From positions 34,632-98,631 of the forward strand of contig NZ_JAIZZN010000014.1 of assembly GCF_020443565.1 (NCBI RefSeq): a DNA stretch of 64,000 nucleotides, read 5' to 3'. Shown piece after piece: positions 9,190-19,941 of this stretch (position 1 is its first letter; every line of letters starts with the position of its first letter). A program made the translations under genes and the position numbers. Source of the DNA: Clostridium sp. CS001 (lineage in GTDB: Bacteria > Bacillota > Clostridia > Clostridiales > Clostridiaceae). Under the pieces are notes generated by a model, which saw nothing but the letters and a program-made list of their open reading frames with translations, searched no databases and was not told where the DNA came from.

Positions 9190-9480
9190 TCAAACCTCCT
9201 TACCAATATCTGCAGACTGCAAAAATATTTTAATTTTAGAATTAGTAACCTGTTTTTCAGATAAAATTATACCTCTAATTTCTTCAGCTACTGTGTCAGT
9301 AAAATTTAGATGTTTAACCTTCTTCTTTTTAGGTTTTTCAATCTTTCTTAACTTTCCATCAGAAATATACACATATTCACTATTTAGTATTCCTACAACA
9401 ATAAAACTTCTGTGCATATCTCTTCCCGCTTTAGAATTTACCACCTTACCTACAAGGCTATTTTGCTCCAAATCATTCAC
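9190..9480 (-). CDS. KOW-domain RNA-binding protein (L14e/L27e-like)
   Basis: This small 96-residue protein opens with a KOW motif ([23 protein letters not shown], residues 9-31) and continues with a lysine-rich segment ([13 protein letters not shown]). Proteins like this occur in clostridia between map and infA and resemble archaeal/eukaryotic L14e-type ribosomal proteins; their role is not established. The gene follows map by 5 bases and precedes infA by 7, so it is co-expressed with translation genes. A ribosome-associated role is inference. Confidence 0.85.
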   Translation of the reverse strand: MNDLEQNSLVGKVVNSKAGRDMHRSFIVVGILNSEYVYISDGKLRKIEKPKKKKVKHLNFTDTVAEEIRGIILSEKQVTNSKIKIFLQSADIGKEV

Positions 9481-9485
9481 CTCTA

Positions 9486-10232
9486 TTAGTTCAAAGTTAA
9501 TATCTCAGGGCCACTTTTTAAAATAGCAACAGTGTTTTCGTAATGAGCAGACAAGCTGCCATCTCTTGTTACTACTGTCCATCCATTAGATTTTACTTTG
9601 ACATAATGCTTCCCTATATTTATCATAGGTTCAATTGCAAGTACCATACCATGAACTAACTTAGGACCTCTACTTGGAGTGCCATAATTAGGAATCTCCG
9701 GATCTTCATGCATTGATTTTCCAATTCCATGACCTACAAAATCCCTAACTACAGAGTATCCATGCTCTTCAGAATAATTCTGAATTGCAGCAGATATATC
9801 TGATAATCTATTGCCGATTATAGCTTTTTCAACACCCTTAAAAAAACTATTTCTAGTGATTTCAATAAGCATTGTAGCTTCCTTTGATACTTCCCCTACT
9901 GGAAAAGTTCTAGCAGCATCCCCATGATAACCATTTAACATGGCTCCACAATCTATGCTAATTATGTCTCCTTCAAGTAAAATCCGGTTTGTTGGAATTC
10001 CATGCACCACTTCATCATTAACTGATGTACATATGGAAGCTGGAAACCCAAAATAACCCTTAAAAGATGGCTTAGCACCCTGTTTTATTATGAACTCTTC
10101 AGCTAAATTATCTATTTCCACAGTGGATATTCCAGGTTTTATTACCTGTTCAATTATTGCAAGAGCTTCAGCAACCACTTTACCTGCATTTCTCATATAC
10201 TCAATTTCCATATCACTTTTTATGTTTATCAC
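9486..10232 (-). CDS. map: Methionine aminopeptidase, type I
   Basis: Map removes the initiator methionine from nascent proteins after deformylation. The 248 residues match type I enzymes. The five metal ligands can be seen in order: Asp in [18 protein letters not shown] (two), His in [19 protein letters not shown], Glu in [10 protein letters not shown] and Glu in [10 protein letters not shown]. The substrate His lies in VVHGIPTN. It overlaps the adk stop by 4 bases (ATGA), so the two are probably translationally coupled. Confidence 0.98.
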   Translation of the reverse strand: MINIKSDMEIEYMRNAGKVVAEALAIIEQVIKPGISTVEIDNLAEEFIIKQGAKPSFKGYFGFPASICTSVNDEVVHGIPTNRILLEGDIISIDCGAMLNGYHGDAARTFPVGEVSKEATMLIEITRNSFFKGVEKAIIGNRLSDISAAIQNYSEEHGYSVVRDFVGHGIGKSMHEDPEIPNYGTPSRGPKLVHGMVLAIEPMINIGKHYVKVKSNGWTVVTRDGSLSAHYENTVAILKSGPEILTLN

Positions 10233-10882
10233 TTCTTAATCTCACCTAAGATACCACAGATACTTTCAAATACGCTATTAATTGCTTGTGTTCCATCAAC
10301 CACTGATAATAAGTTTTTGTCACCATAGTACTTTATAAGTGGCTCGGTTTGAGCATCATATATGTCTAACCGCTCATTTACAGTAACTTCACTGTCATCA
10401 GCTCTTTGCACCAAAGCACTTCCACACAAGTTACATTTTCCATCCATTTCAGGAGGGTTAAATATAACATGATAGCTAGCACCGCAGGTAAGACAAACTC
10501 TTCTACCAGTCATTCTTGTAAGAATAAATTCTCTAGGAACCTTTATTAATAGTGCAGTATCAATGCAATGACCTTTTCCCTTTAATAAAGTTTCTAAGGC
10601 TTCAGCTTGATTTACTGTTCTTGGATAGCCGTCTAGTAAAAACCCATTAATGCAATCTTCATTATCTAATCTATCCTTGATTATATCTATAGTCAATTCA
10701 TCTGGAACTAAATGCCCCTTATCAATATGTTTCTTAGCTTCGATTCCAAGGGGGGTTTTTTCTGAAATATTCTTTCTGAATATATCCCCAGTTGATACAT
10801 GTGGTATGGATAACTTGTTACTTATGGATTTTGCTTGCGTTCCTTTTCCGGCTCCCGGAGGACCTAACAAGATTATTCTCAT
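10229..10882 (-). CDS. adk: Adenylate kinase, zinc-LID type
   Basis: Adk interconverts ATP + AMP and 2 ADP, balancing the adenylate pool. The 217 residues show the P-loop [11 protein letters not shown] at 7-17, the AMP-binding STGDIFR and GYPRT blocks, and a LID domain with two CxxC pairs ([10 protein letters not shown] and CNLCGSA) that bind structural zinc, as in Gram-positive enzymes. It lies between secY and map, as in most Firmicutes, with an AGGAG site before the ATG. Confidence 0.98.
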   Translation of the reverse strand: MRIILLGPPGAGKGTQAKSISNKLSIPHVSTGDIFRKNISEKTPLGIEAKKHIDKGHLVPDELTIDIIKDRLDNEDCINGFLLDGYPRTVNQAEALETLLKGKGHCIDTALLIKVPREFILTRMTGRRVCLTCGASYHVIFNPPEMDGKCNLCGSALVQRADDSEVTVNERLDIYDAQTEPLIKYYGDKNLLSVVDGTQAINSVFESICGILGEIKK

Positions 10883-10904
10883 AGTATCATCTCCTGGTAA
10901 ATTT

Positions 10905-12185
10905 TTATTTAAGGAATCCCTGGTAGTGACGCATTACTAATTGTGATTCTAATTGTCTTAAAGTTTCAAGCGCAACATTTACCATTATTAGTAACATTGT
11001 TCCTCCAAAGTATATTCCCTTAAAGTTAGTATATCCCTCAATAATAATAGGGAATATTGCTATAACAGCCGCAAAAGTTCCTCCAAGTATTGAAACCTTA
11101 GTCAACACCTTATCGATGTAAATTGCAGTATGCTCTCCTGGTCTAATACCTGGTATAAATCCAGATGATTTATGCATGTTTTCAGCCATCTCATCTGGTT
11201 TAAACGTTACTTGAGTATAAAACCATGTAAAGAATACTATTAATACAAAATACACCAAGGCATATTTCCAACTATTTCTTTCAAATATACTCCAAGGGCT
11301 TCCCACAATAAACTTAGAAATTGATGATGTCGGTTTAAGTTGTGCTAGTGTTTCCGGGAATGTCATCACTGACATTGCAAAAATTATACCGATAACTCCA
11401 GATGCCGTTACACCAATTGGAATATGTGTTGATTGCCCTTTAAATACTTTGTTGCCAACAGCTTTTCCAGCATATTGAACAGAAATCCTTCGTTCACCCA
11501 AACTTGCTATTACTACTGCAACTAATAATGCTATAGCTACTACAATAAACATTATAACCTCTACAAAATTTATGGTTCCTGCCTTTTGAAGTTCAGAAAT
11601 TTTATACACCGTTGAAGGTAACCCAGATATAATATTAATGAAAATTATTAATGAAATACCATTACCGATACCTTTTCCAGTGATTTGTTCACCTATCCAC
11701 ACCAAAAATGTTGATGCAGTTGTCATCGTTAGTACCACTAAAAATATGGCTAAGCTAGATCTATCTGAGAATGCTCCTGTACCTGAAATAATTGCATACA
11801 TACCAAATGCTTGTAACGCACCAAGTACTATTGAAGCATATCTCGTATAATCTTGTATCCTTTTACGTCCTTCAAGTCCTTCTTTAGAAAGTTGCTCTAA
11901 GTACGGAATTGCTATTACAAGCAATTGCATTATAATCGATGCATTAATGTATGGGCCAACACCCATTGCAAAAATACTAAACTTATGAAATGCACCACCT
12001 GAAAGCATATCGTAAAAACTAAATAATGTGCCTCCATTACTAGTTAGGTCTACAAGCTTGCTAGCATCTACACCAGGAACAGGAATGAAGATACCCATCC
12101 TAATGATTACAACCATAAGTAGTGTGAACATCATTCGCTTTCTTAAATCTGGGATCTTCCAGGCATTACGTAGGGTTGATAACAT
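10905..12185 (-). CDS. secY: Preprotein translocase subunit SecY
   Basis: SecY forms the protein-conducting channel of the Sec translocon with SecE (encoded at 37.5 kb) and SecG. The 426 residues give ten predicted membrane segments. Family signatures include GVDASKL in the first loop, [32 protein letters not shown] plug/TM2 region and [18 protein letters not shown] in the cytoplasmic loop. The start directly follows the rplO stop with its GAGGTGA ribosome site inside rplO, indicating coupling. Confidence 0.98.
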   Translation of the reverse strand: MLSTLRNAWKIPDLRKRMMFTLLMVVIIRMGIFIPVPGVDASKLVDLTSNGGTLFSFYDMLSGGAFHKFSIFAMGVGPYINASIIMQLLVIAIPYLEQLSKEGLEGRKRIQDYTRYASIVLGALQAFGMYAIISGTGAFSDRSSLAIFLVVLTMTTASTFLVWIGEQITGKGIGNGISLIIFINIISGLPSTVYKISELQKAGTINFVEVIMFIVVAIALLVAVVIASLGERRISVQYAGKAVGNKVFKGQSTHIPIGVTASGVIGIIFAMSVMTFPETLAQLKPTSSISKFIVGSPWSIFERNSWKYALVYFVLIVFFTWFYTQVTFKPDEMAENMHKSSGFIPGIRPGEHTAIYIDKVLTKVSILGGTFAAVIAIFPIIIEGYTNFKGIYFGGTMLLIMVNVALETLRQLESQLVMRHYQGFLK

Positions 12186-12626
12186 TTATATCACCTCAAC
12201 TTTTCCTCCAGCTGCTTCAATCTTTTCAGCTGCCGCTTTAGAGAATTTTGATGCTTTTACAGTTAAATTCTTTTCTAAGTTACCATTTCCAAGTATTTTA
12301 ACTCCATCATATACTTTTCTAATAACTCTCATCTCTAATAGCAATTCTGGTGTAATTTCTGTACCATTCTCGAATATATTCAGTCTATCTACATTTATAC
12401 AAGAATATTCTTTTGCAAAAATATTTGTAAAACCTCTTTTAGGTATTCTCCTGTATAAAGGCATCTGACCTCCTTCGAATCCTGGTCTTGTTCCGCCACC
12501 AGATCTAGAGTTTTGCCCTTTTTGACCTTTTCCCGCAGATTTTCCCCAGCCTGAAGCTGTACCTCTACCAATTCTCTTAGAAGATTTTCTTGAACCTTCT
12601 GCAGGTTTTAGCTCATGAAGTTTCAT
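12186..12626 (-). CDS. rplO: 50S ribosomal protein L15
   Basis: L15 (uL15) is a late-assembly protein of the 50S subunit. The 146 residues begin [22 protein letters not shown], carry the Gly/Arg-rich extension ([22 protein letters not shown] in part), [10 protein letters not shown], and a C-terminal globular part. It follows rpmD by 17 bases and abuts secY, in standard spc-operon order. Confidence 0.99.
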   Translation of the reverse strand: MKLHELKPAEGSRKSSKRIGRGTASGWGKSAGKGQKGQNSRSGGGTRPGFEGGQMPLYRRIPKRGFTNIFAKEYSCINVDRLNIFENGTEITPELLLEMRVIRKVYDGVKILGNGNLEKNLTVKASKFSKAAAEKIEAAGGKVEVI

Positions 12627-12643
12627 GTCAACACCTCCTCGTT

Positions 12644-12832
12644 TTATACTTCTTCTATTTGCTCTACTTTTAATAGATATATAACTTTGTTAATCATACC
12701 TTTGATCTGAGGAGTTTCCTCGTGCTCAACATTTTTTCCTATTCCTCTTAATCCTAAAGCTTGAATAGTAGCAATATGATCTTTTTTTCTACCAATTAAG
12801 CTTCTTACTAATGTTAATTTAACTTTAGCCAC
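12644..12832 (-). CDS. rpmD: 50S ribosomal protein L30
   Basis: L30 (uL30) is a small 50S surface protein. The 62 residues contain KVTLVRS-type opening ([24 protein letters not shown]) and the H-x-E-T-P region ([25 protein letters not shown]). It lies between rpsE (12 bases) and rplO (17 bases), as expected for the spc operon. Confidence 0.98.
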   Translation of the reverse strand: MAKVKLTLVRSLIGRKKDHIATIQALGLRGIGKNVEHEETPQIKGMINKVIYLLKVEQIEEV

Positions 12833-12844
12833 GGTTATCTCCTC

Positions 12845-13342
12845 CTATCTTAAAATTTCTTCTACTGTCTTGCCCCTTAATTTAGCAACGTCTTCAGCTG
12901 TTCTTAAACGTTCTAAACCTTGGATAGTAGCGTTAACAACATTTCTTGGATTACTAGAACCTAAAGATTTAGCTCTAACATCTTTTAATCCTGCTAATTC
13001 TAGAACTGCTCTTACTGGACCACCAGCAATAACTCCTGTACCTTCTGCAGCAGGCATTATATGTACAACTGCAGTACCGAACTTACCATCAATAGTATGT
13101 GGAGTAGTAGTTCCAACCATAGCCACTTTTACTAAGTTCTTTTTAGCATCTTCTATGCCTTTTCTGATTGCTTCAGGAATTTCTACAGATTTGCCCATTC
13201 CAACGCCAACGTGTCCGTTTTCGTCTCCAACAACAACTAATGCGCTGAATCTGAAGTTTCTTCCACCTTTAACAACCTTAGCAACTCTATTTATATTAAC
13301 TACTTTTTCTTTAAGGTCTAATGTGCTAGGATCTATTTTCAT
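12845..13342 (-). CDS. rpsE: 30S ribosomal protein S5
   Basis: S5 (uS5) helps set decoding accuracy and mRNA helicase activity at the 30S entry site. The 165 residues have the double-stranded-RNA-binding-like N-terminal part ([44 protein letters not shown]) and the C-terminal domain ([33 protein letters not shown]). The loop VKGGRNF is of the usual type. It lies between rplR and rpmD. Confidence 0.99.
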   Translation of the reverse strand: MKIDPSTLDLKEKVVNINRVAKVVKGGRNFRFSALVVVGDENGHVGVGMGKSVEIPEAIRKGIEDAKKNLVKVAMVGTTTPHTIDGKFGTAVVHIMPAAEGTGVIAGGPVRAVLELAGLKDVRAKSLGSSNPRNVVNATIQGLERLRTAEDVAKLRGKTVEEILR

Positions 13343-13359
13343 GTGTTTTCCTCCTTCTC

Positions 13360-13722
13360 TTAGAATTTAAGTCCAGCTTCTCTTGCTCCTTCAGCGAGGT
13401 TTTGTACTCTACCGTGGTAAACATATCCGCCTCTATCAAATACTACTTCATCTATTCCTTTTTCAAGTGCTCTTTCAGCAATCATTTTTCCTACTAATTT
13501 TGCTGCTTCTTTATTACTTCCCAACTTTTGTTCGAAAGCTTTATCTATGCTTGAAGCAGAAACTAATGTGATTTGTGCAACATCATCTATTACTTGAGCA
13601 TATATGTTCTTATCGCTTCTATATACAGCTAATCTAGGTCTTTGAGCTGTACCAGAAATCTTCTTACGAACTCTAAGATGACGCTTAACTCTTGCTTTTT
13701 GTCTATCTTCTTTCTTGAACAC
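13360..13722 (-). CDS. rplR: 50S ribosomal protein L18
   Basis: L18 (uL18) binds 5S rRNA with L5. I start it at the GTG at 13722 ([21 protein letters not shown]), giving 120 residues, because AAGGAG lies 8 bases upstream and clostridial L18 proteins begin this way; an in-frame GTG at 13731 abuts the ribosome site. The [21 protein letters not shown] motif and terminal [17 protein letters not shown] are characteristic. Confidence 0.97.
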   Translation of the reverse strand: MFKKEDRQKARVKRHLRVRKKISGTAQRPRLAVYRSDKNIYAQVIDDVAQITLVSASSIDKAFEQKLGSNKEAAKLVGKMIAERALEKGIDEVVFDRGGYVYHGRVQNLAEGAREAGLKF

Positions 13723-13742
13723 ATCATTCACTCCTTCCTACT

Positions 13743-14282
13743 TTATTTACCTGTCTTGCCTTCCTTACGTCTTATAACTTCATCAGAGTATTTAACTCCT
13801 TTTCCTTTATAAGGTTCAGGTTTTCTCCAAGCTCTTATTTCAGCCGCAACAGCTCCAACTAATTGTTTATCAATACCCTTTACTATTATCTTGTTAGGAT
13901 CAGGTAACTCAAATACTATTCCTGGAACTGCATCTACTTCAACTGGATGTGAATATCCAAGATTTAATGATACTTTAGTTCCCTTTAATGCAGCTCTGTA
14001 ACCAACACCAACTAACTCAAGAGTTTTTTGGTATCCTTCCGTTACGCCAATAATCATGTTGTTTATTAATGATCTTGTAAGTCCATGAAGAGCTCTATGC
14101 TCTTTAACATCGCTTGGTCTTGTAACTACCAATATATTGTCTTCTATAGCTATCTTCATTTTAACACTCATGTTTTGAGTTAACTCACCTTTTGGTCCTT
14201 TTACATTCACAACATTAGTTGGTGAAACTGTAACAGTTACTCCATTAGGTATAGCTATTGGAAGTCTTCCGATTCTTGACAT
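13743..14282 (-). CDS. rplF: 50S ribosomal protein L6
   Basis: L6 (uL6) lies near the sarcin-ricin loop and factor-binding site. I start at the ATG at 14282 ([15 protein letters not shown]), 179 residues, with AGGAGG upstream; the frame is open ten codons further but without a ribosome site. The C-terminal [25 protein letters not shown] signature is intact. A 200-base untranslated gap with hairpins separates it from rpsH, unusual inside this otherwise tightly packed cluster. Confidence 0.98.
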   Translation of the reverse strand: MSRIGRLPIAIPNGVTVTVSPTNVVNVKGPKGELTQNMSVKMKIAIEDNILVVTRPSDVKEHRALHGLTRSLINNMIIGVTEGYQKTLELVGVGYRAALKGTKVSLNLGYSHPVEVDAVPGIVFELPDPNKIIVKGIDKQLVGAVAAEIRAWRKPEPYKGKGVKYSDEVIRRKEGKTGK

Positions 14283-14483
14283 ACTTACACCTCCTGTATT
14301 CTTTTTAATCACATAACAATTATTTATTGTTATGACTCATATATTTCCTTTAAGTACTAAATAACTCATGATTATTTAGACTGTATATTTCTCTAAGTAT
14401 AGAACAATCTTGCTTTTACATAAATCATCTATTATCACTATGTAGATAACAAATCAATTTTATCAGTTATAAAAATTATTATA
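14283..14483 (-). promoter_or_regulatory. Hairpin-rich 200-base gap between rpsH and rplF
   Basis: The gap holds no gene. On the minus strand I see a perfect 8-bp stem CTAAATAA/TTATTTAG around a 7-base loop, and a 9-bp stem CATAACAAT/ATTGTTATG around a 5-base loop close to the rplF ribosome site. A looser TACATA/TATGTA pairing lies further upstream. None has a clear terminator T run, and I find no convincing promoter. A processing, attenuation or protein-binding site is possible. Confidence 0.4.
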
Positions 14484-14882
14484 CTACCATATGTAGCAAA
14501 TAACTTCTCCACCTAAGCCTAATTTTCTAGCCTCTCTATCTGCAACTAATCCTTTTGAAGTTGATATTATAGCAACTCCCAGTCCGTTCAGTACCTTTGG
14601 GATATCTTCATTTTTAGAATATACTCTAAGTCCAGGTTTTGATATTCTTTTAAGACCTGTGATAACTCTTTCCTTATTTTGACCATACTTCATTGCAAGT
14701 CTCATCATTGGAACAACGCCATCATTATATTCTTCAATATTCTTAAGGTATCCTTCTTGAAGCATTATATTTGCAATTTCCTTCTTTATAGTTGAAGAAG
14801 GAACTTCTACTATTTCATGTCTAACAACATTTGCATTTCTTATACGCGTTAGCAAATCTGCGATTGGGTCAGTCATAACCAT
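14484..14882 (-). CDS. rpsH: 30S ribosomal protein S8
   Basis: S8 (uS8) binds the central domain of 16S rRNA; in E. coli it also represses the spc operon. The 132 residues begin [18 protein letters not shown] and end with the [26 protein letters not shown] block carrying the RNA-binding STSKG motif. The ATG has AGGAGG 8 bases upstream. It is followed by the untranslated gap before rplF. Confidence 0.99.
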   Translation of the reverse strand: MVMTDPIADLLTRIRNANVVRHEIVEVPSSTIKKEIANIMLQEGYLKNIEEYNDGVVPMMRLAMKYGQNKERVITGLKRISKPGLRVYSKNEDIPKVLNGLGVAIISTSKGLVADREARKLGLGGEVICYIW

Positions 14883-14914
14883 TTTTCGTGCCTCCTTTCA
14901 TTAGAATGTTCTAA

Positions 14915-15100
14915 TTACCAACTTGCTTTTCTGCAACCAGGAATTTCTCCCTTGTGTGCAAGTTCTCTAAAACAGATACGGCATATACCGAATTTTTGTA
15001 ATACAGAATGTGGTCTTCCACAAAGTCTGCATCTTGTGTAAGCTCTAGTTGAGAACTTAGGTTCTTTTTTCCATTTTTCTATTAATGCCTTACGTGCCAC
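14915..15100 (-). CDS. rpsN: 30S ribosomal protein S14, zinc type (S14 type Z)
   Basis: S14 (uS14) sits in the 30S head. This is the short 61-residue zinc form with ligands in [27 protein letters not shown] spacing (C24, C27, C40, C43). It starts 15 bases after rplE. The zinc-independent longer paralogue found in some Firmicutes is not in this window. Confidence 0.98.
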   Translation of the reverse strand: MARKALIEKWKKEPKFSTRAYTRCRLCGRPHSVLQKFGICRICFRELAHKGEIPGCRKASW

Positions 15101-15115
15101 GTGATTCCCTCCTTA

Positions 15116-15658
15116 TTATTGAGCAAATGGCATTCCAAGGAATCTTAATAACTCTCTTGCTTCCTCGTCTGTCTTTGCAGTAGTAACGAATATTATATCC
15201 ATTCCTCTTATTTTATCAATTTTATCATAATCTATTTCAGGGAATATAAGCTGCTCTTTAACTCCTATAGCATAATTTCCTCTTCCGTCAAATGCTTTAG
15301 AAGAAGCTCCTCTAAAATCTCTAACTCTAGGTAATGCAACGTTCATTAATTTATCAGCAAATTCGAACATTTGAGTTTTTCTCAATGTAACTTTACAACC
15401 TATTGGCATGTTTTCTCTTAGTTTAAAGTTAGCTATTGACTTCTTTGCTCTTGTTATAACTGGTTTTTGTCCTGCGATAAGTTGCATATCACTAACAGCT
15501 GCATCTAATACCTTAGAATTATCTTTAGCTTCTCCAACTCCCATATTTAAAACTATCTTTTCAAGCTTTGGAACTTCCATAATATTTTTATATCCGAACT
15601 TTTCCATTAACGCTTGAACTACTTCATTTTCATATTTTTCTTGTAGTCTTGAACTCAT
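15116..15658 (-). CDS. rplE: 50S ribosomal protein L5
   Basis: L5 (uL5) joins 5S rRNA to the 50S central protuberance and contacts P-site tRNA. The 180 residues include [20 protein letters not shown], the [20 protein letters not shown] block and [24 protein letters not shown] core. It lies 22 bases after rplX and before rpsN. Confidence 0.99.
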   Translation of the reverse strand: MSSRLQEKYENEVVQALMEKFGYKNIMEVPKLEKIVLNMGVGEAKDNSKVLDAAVSDMQLIAGQKPVITRAKKSIANFKLRENMPIGCKVTLRKTQMFEFADKLMNVALPRVRDFRGASSKAFDGRGNYAIGVKEQLIFPEIDYDKIDKIRGMDIIFVTTAKTDEEARELLRFLGMPFAQ

Positions 15659-15680
15659 ATGTTAAACCTCCTTTCAGAAA

Positions 15681-16004
15681 TTAAAATGTTTCTGCACACT
15701 TCTTGCATACTCTAACCTTAGTTCCATCTTCTAAAATTTTATTATTTATTCTAGTTACATTTTTGCATTTTGTGCAATATAACATAACTTTTGAGCTATT
15801 AATAGCTGCTTCTTTGTGAGTTATTCCACCTTGCATGTTTTGTTTGCTTGGCTTTTGATGTTTTGTAACTACACTAACATCTTTCACTAAGACTTTTCCA
15901 GTTTTAGGATATACAGCTAAGACTTCGCTTATTTTGCCCTTATCTTTACCTGAAATAACCATAACCGTATCATTTTTTCTTACGTGCACTTTTTTAACTG
16001 CCAT
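15681..16004 (-). CDS. rplX: 50S ribosomal protein L24 with C-terminal CxxC pairs
   Basis: L24 (uL24) is a primary assembly protein at the tunnel exit. I start at the ATG at 16004 (MAVKKVHVRKNDTVMVISGKDKG), 107 residues, because AGGAGG lies 8 bases upstream of it. The N-terminal KOW motif spans about residues 10-37. The C-terminal part carries CTKC and CKKC pairs (YCTKCKNVTR, VRVCKKCAETF), which could bind zinc as in other Firmicute L24 proteins; E. coli L24 lacks them. Confidence 0.97.
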   Translation of the reverse strand: MAVKKVHVRKNDTVMVISGKDKGKISEVLAVYPKTGKVLVKDVSVVTKHQKPSKQNMQGGITHKEAAINSSKVMLYCTKCKNVTRINNKILEDGTKVRVCKKCAETF

Positions 16005-16021
16005 TTTAGACACCTCCTATC

Positions 16022-16390
16022 TTATAGAACTTCAGGCGCTAGTGATAAGATCTTATTGAAGTCTTTATCCCTTAACTCCCTTGCAACAGGTCCGAATATA
16101 CGAGTTCCCTTTGGGTTCTTGTCATCTTTTATAATAACAGCTGCATTATCATCAAATTTGATGTATGTTCCATCTGCTCTTCTTAAACCTTTTGCTGATC
16201 TAACTATAACTGCCTTAACAACTTCACCTTTTTTAACAACTCCGCCTGGTGTTGCACTTTTTACGCTGGCAACTATAACATCGCTGATGTTTCCCCATTT
16301 TCTCTTGGATCCACCTAACACTCTAATGCACATAATTTCCTTTGCACCAGAATTGTCTGCAACTTTTAATCTAGTTTGCTGTTGTATCAT
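16022..16390 (-). CDS. rplN: 50S ribosomal protein L14
   Basis: L14 (uL14) forms an intersubunit bridge and is the docking site of the silencing factor RsfS. The 122 residues begin [27 protein letters not shown] and contain [26 protein letters not shown] core and [28 protein letters not shown] end. The frame and spacing fit rpsQ-rplN-rplX order. Confidence 0.99.
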   Translation of the reverse strand: MIQQQTRLKVADNSGAKEIMCIRVLGGSKRKWGNISDVIVASVKSATPGGVVKKGEVVKAVIVRSAKGLRRADGTYIKFDDNAAVIIKDDKNPKGTRIFGPVARELRDKDFNKILSLAPEVL

Positions 16391-16426
16391 ATCAAATATC
16401 CTCCTTTCAGTAGTTAAACTGAAACA

Positions 16427-16681
16427 TTATTTAGCCTTTTCAACTATTCCAGTAATTCTCCATCTTTTATCTTTAGATAATGGTCTAGTTTCCATAATTG
16501 AAACTTTATCATTAATTTTAGCTTCATTATTTTCATCATGAACCTTAAATTTTGTTGTTGTATTTATTATTTTTCCGTATAATGGATGACGAACTTTTGT
16601 TTCTATTGCAACAACTATTGTCTTATCCATTTTATCCGAAACTACTCTACCTATTCTCGTTTTCCTGTTATTTCTTTCCAC
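16427..16681 (-). CDS. rpsQ: 30S ribosomal protein S17
   Basis: S17 (uS17) is an OB-fold primary binder of 16S rRNA. The 84 residues read [24 protein letters not shown] at the start and show [19 protein letters not shown] and [22 protein letters not shown]. It lies between rpmC and rplN with short gaps. Confidence 0.99.
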   Translation of the reverse strand: MERNNRKTRIGRVVSDKMDKTIVVAIETKVRHPLYGKIINTTTKFKVHDENNEAKINDKVSIMETRPLSKDKRWRITGIVEKAK

Positions 16682-16702
16682 AAGAGTAACCTCCTTTCAG
16701 TT

Positions 16703-16915
16703 TTACTGTTCAAAAGCCCTTATTTCTTCTTGCCTAAGGATGGTCTTAATTTGGGCTATAGATTTTTTTACTTGTTTGATTCTCATAGGGTTTTCGAGTT
16801 GTCCTGTAGCTAACTGAAATCTTAGGTTAAATAACTCTGCCTTTAAATCAGACATCTTCACTTGTAAATCTTGAGGATTACTTTCTCTTAATTCTTTTAA
16901 TTCGTTAGCCTTCAT
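16703..16915 (-). CDS. rpmC: 50S ribosomal protein L29
   Basis: L29 (uL29) borders the tunnel exit and helps bind trigger factor and SRP. I start at the ATG at 16915 ([13 protein letters not shown]), 70 residues, because the family begins here and a GGTGG site precedes it. The [23 protein letters not shown] block is diagnostic. It overlaps the end of rplP by 11 bases, so translation is probably coupled. Confidence 0.97.
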   Translation of the reverse strand: MKANELKELRESNPQDLQVKMSDLKAELFNLRFQLATGQLENPMRIKQVKKSIAQIKTILRQEEIRAFEQ

Positions 16916-17348
16916 TGACTTCACCACCCATTTCCTCAAAATCTTTTCTAGTTACAAACTTAGTTTTAATTGGAAGTTTGTGTGAAGCAAGTCTCATTGC
17001 CTCTCTAGCAGCTTCTTCTGTTACTCCTGAAATTTCAAATAAGACTCTACCTGGCTTAACAACTGCTACCCAGTACTCTACTGATCCTTTACCGGAACCC
17101 ATACGAGTTTCAGCTGGCTTCTCAGTTACAGGCTTATCAGGGAAGATCTTAATCCAAACCTTTCCCCCTCTTTTTACATATCTATTGATAGCAACTCTGG
17201 CAGATTCTATTTGATTACTTTTAATCCAACCACATTCTGTAGCTTGTAATGCATAATCACCGTATGCAATAAAGTTTCCTCTTGTAGCTTTTCCTCTCAT
17301 TCTACCACGATGAACCTTACGATGTTTAGTTCTCTTAGGCATTAACAT
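16905..17348 (-). CDS. rplP: 50S ribosomal protein L16
   Basis: L16 (uL16) is a late-assembly protein near the A-site tRNA elbow and peptidyl-transferase centre. The 147 residues begin [21 protein letters not shown] and include [26 protein letters not shown] and [24 protein letters not shown] lies 8 bases before the first ATG. It follows rpsC and overlaps rpmC. Confidence 0.99.
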   Translation of the reverse strand: MLMPKRTKHRKVHRGRMRGKATRGNFIAYGDYALQATECGWIKSNQIESARVAINRYVKRGGKVWIKIFPDKPVTEKPAETRMGSGKGSVEYWVAVVKPGRVLFEISGVTEEAAREAMRLASHKLPIKTKFVTRKDFEEMGGEVNEG

Positions 17349-17373
17349 GTCTTATTCCTCCTTCCTTACACTT

Positions 17374-18039
17374 CTACGCGTTTACTTCTTCCTTAACGAT
17401 TTTCTTTGTAGGAAGCACTTCTCCTCTATATACACAAACTTTTACACCGATTTTGCCGTATACTGTATCTGCTTCTGCAAATCCATAGTCTATATCAGCT
17501 CTCAAAGTTTGTAGTGGAATTGTACCTTCATGATAGTGTTCTGTTCTAGCTATTTCTGCTCCGCCAAGTCTTCCTGCACAAGCAGTCTTAACTCCTTTAA
17601 CACCAGTTCTCATAGCTCTTTGTATTGTTTGTTTCATAGCTCTTCTAAAAGAAATTCTCTTCTCTAATTGAGAAGCTATACTTTCTGCCATTAGTTGAGC
17701 ATTGTTTTCAGCAAACTTAACTTCTACTATGTTAATTAGAACGTTTTTATCTGCTACAAGATTTTTCATGTCTTGCTTTATAACTTCAATTCCAGAGCCG
17801 CCTCTACCAATAACCATTCCTGGTTTAGCAGTGTGTATGTTAATTTTAACTCTTTTAGCAGCTCTTTCAATTTCAATTTTAGAAATTCCAGCTGAATAAA
17901 GTTTGCTTTTTAAAAATTCTCTAATCTTATAATCTTCAACAAGATTATCTGAAAAGTTCTTTTTATCTGCATACCACTTAGAACTCCAATCTTTTATTAC
18001 ACCAACCCTAAAGCCGTGTGGATTAACTTTTTGTCCCAC
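17374..18039 (-). CDS. rpsC: 30S ribosomal protein S3
   Basis: S3 (uS3) lines the mRNA entry tunnel and contributes to its helicase activity. The 221 residues start [18 protein letters not shown], carry the KH domain with [15 protein letters not shown] (about residues 75-89), and the C-terminal [31 protein letters not shown] domain. It lies between rplV and rplP. Confidence 0.99.
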   Translation of the reverse strand: MGQKVNPHGFRVGVIKDWSSKWYADKKNFSDNLVEDYKIREFLKSKLYSAGISKIEIERAAKRVKINIHTAKPGMVIGRGGSGIEVIKQDMKNLVADKNVLINIVEVKFAENNAQLMAESIASQLEKRISFRRAMKQTIQRAMRTGVKGVKTACAGRLGGAEIARTEHYHEGTIPLQTLRADIDYGFAEADTVYGKIGVKVCVYRGEVLPTKKIVKEEVNA

Positions 18040-18055
18040 GCTATATCCCTCCTTC

Positions 18056-18391
18056 TTATAATCTTTCTGTCACTATTATAGTTATATGGCTAGATCTTTT
18101 CCTTATTCTATAAGCTCTTCCTTGTGCACGTGGTCTAAATCTCTTAAGTGTTGGACCTTGACATGCATAGGCACTAGCAACGTATAATCTATTAACATCT
18201 AAGTTTAAGTTATTTTCTGCATTTGCTACAGCTGACTTAAGTACTTTAGTTACTACTTCAGCTGCATTTTTTGGAGTGTATTGTAATATAGCAAAAGCTT
18301 CATTTACATTTTTACCTCTTATTAAATCAAGAACAATCCCGATTTTCATTGAGGACGTTCTAACATATTTAGCTATAGCTTTAGCCTCCAT
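18056..18391 (-). CDS. rplV: 50S ribosomal protein L22
   Basis: L22 (uL22) lines the nascent-peptide tunnel; its beta-hairpin tip affects macrolide binding. The 111 residues contain [23 protein letters not shown], the [24 protein letters not shown] block and the hairpin [25 protein letters not shown], which looks unaltered. It lies between rpsS and rpsC. Confidence 0.99.
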   Translation of the reverse strand: MEAKAIAKYVRTSSMKIGIVLDLIRGKNVNEAFAILQYTPKNAAEVVTKVLKSAVANAENNLNLDVNRLYVASAYACQGPTLKRFRPRAQGRAYRIRKRSSHITIIVTERL

Positions 18392-18413
18392 CGATTGTTT
18401 CCTCCTTCCCAGA

Positions 18414-18695
18414 CTATCTTACTCTGCTTGTTTTTTCTTTATCAATGTGTCCTTTGAATGTTCTAGTTAACGCAAATTCGCCTAACTTATGTCCTACCAT
18501 ATCTTCTAAAACATAAACTGGTACATGTTTTCTTCCATCATGTACTGCGATAGTGTGCCCTATCATTTGCGGAAAAATAGTAGAACTTCTTGACCAAGTC
18601 TTTATTACTTTTTTCTCGCCGTTTTTGTTCATCTCGTTTATTCTGCTTAACAGAATCTCTTGTACATAAGGTCCTTTTTTAATAGATCTACTCAC
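18414..18695 (-). CDS. rpsS: 30S ribosomal protein S19
   Basis: S19 (uS19) binds the 30S head beside S13. The 93 residues open [19 protein letters not shown] and contain [29 protein letters not shown] and [12 protein letters not shown]. It follows rplB by 63 bases. Confidence 0.99.
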   Translation of the reverse strand: MSRSIKKGPYVQEILLSRINEMNKNGEKKVIKTWSRSSTIFPQMIGHTIAVHDGRKHVPVYVLEDMVGHKLGEFALTRTFKGHIDKEKTSRVR

Positions 18696-18758
18696 TTTTG
18701 TGGCCTCCCTTCATACAACATAATCATAGTTTCGAAGAGAATCTAAATTCTCCCCAAA

Positions 18759-19592
18759 CTATTTCTTATTTTTTCCCTTAACAATAAATTTGTCAGAGTA
18801 CTTCTTAGTTTTTCTTGTTTTATAACCCAATGCTGGTTTACCCCAAGGAGTCATCGGACTAGCATGGCCTATAGGTGATTTACCTTCTCCACCACCGTGT
18901 GGGTGATCGTTAGGATTCATTACAGAACCTCTCACTGTAGGTCTAAAGCCTAAGTGTCTTTTTCTTCCTGCATTACCTATGTTAACAATACTGTGTGTTG
19001 CGTTAGAAACTATTCCAATTGTAGCTCTACATTTTACTCTAATGTATCTTACTTCTCCACTTGGAAGTTTAACTTGAGCATATTCTCCTTCTTTAGCCAT
19101 AAGCTGAGCAGAAGAACCTGCAGATCTTACTAGTTGAGCACCTTTTCCAACCTGTAGTTCTATATTATGAATAGTAGAACCGATAGGTATGTTGATTATT
19201 GGAAGAGTATTTCCAACCTTTATGTCTGAATCAGCACCTGATACAATTACATCCCCAACTTTTAATCCAATCGGAGCAATTATGTATCTTTTTTCACCAT
19301 CGGAATATGCAACAAGCGCTATATAAGCAGATCTGTTTGGATCGTACTCAATTGTAGAAACTTTTGCTGGTATACCATCTTTATTCCTCTTGAAATCTAT
19401 TATTCTGTATGCTTGTTTTGCTCCACCACCACGGTGACGTACAGTTATTTTACCTTGATTATTTCTACCACCTGATCTTTTTTGACTTACAAGAAGTGCT
19501 TTGTGTGGCTTATCGGTAGTTATTTCTACGAAGTCTGCCATAGTCATATTTCTTCTCGAAGGTGTGGTAGGTCTAAATTTCTTAATCGCCAT
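18759..19592 (-). CDS. rplB: 50S ribosomal protein L2
   Basis: L2 (uL2) is essential for subunit joining and peptidyl-transferase assembly. The 277 residues show [40 protein letters not shown], and the C-terminal [27 protein letters not shown] motif with the conserved His of the peptidyl-transferase region. It lies between rplW and rpsS in S10-operon order. Confidence 0.99.
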   Translation of the reverse strand: MAIKKFRPTTPSRRNMTMADFVEITTDKPHKALLVSQKRSGGRNNQGKITVRHRGGGAKQAYRIIDFKRNKDGIPAKVSTIEYDPNRSAYIALVAYSDGEKRYIIAPIGLKVGDVIVSGADSDIKVGNTLPIINIPIGSTIHNIELQVGKGAQLVRSAGSSAQLMAKEGEYAQVKLPSGEVRYIRVKCRATIGIVSNATHSIVNIGNAGRKRHLGFRPTVRGSVMNPNDHPHGGGEGKSPIGHASPMTPWGKPALGYKTRKTKKYSDKFIVKGKNKK

Positions 19593-19647
19593 CTGATTTC
19601 CCTCCTTCTTTTCGCTTATCTGGCTTCTGCCAATACCTGCTTAATAA

Positions 19648-19941
19648 TTATATTCCATCAAAAAACTCAATTGTCTTACTTTCAGTTGTTAAAGTAACAA
19701 TAGCTTTTTTAAAGTCGGCTCTTTTTCCAACGTGAACTCCAACTCTCTTAGTTTTACCTAGATTTCTTAGTGTTCTTACGTTTTCAACCTTAACTCCAAA
19801 TACTTCCTCTACTGCTTTTTTAACTTGAGTTTTGTTAACATGAATATCAACTATAAAGGTGTATTTTTTATCAGCCATTACAGCCATACTTTTTTCAGTA
19901 ATTACTGGTTTTCTTATAATATCATGGCTAGTTAGCTTCAT
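19648..19941 (-). CDS. rplW: 50S ribosomal protein L23
   Basis: L23 (uL23) sits at the tunnel exit and docks trigger factor and SRP. The 97 residues begin with [18 protein letters not shown] and contain [26 protein letters not shown] and [14 protein letters not shown]. Its ATG at 19941 shares a base with the rplD stop, consistent with coupling. Confidence 0.98.
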   Translation of the reverse strand: MKLTSHDIIRKPVITEKSMAVMADKKYTFIVDIHVNKTQVKKAVEEVFGVKVENVRTLRNLGKTKRVGVHVGKRADFKKAIVTLTTESKTIEFFDGI

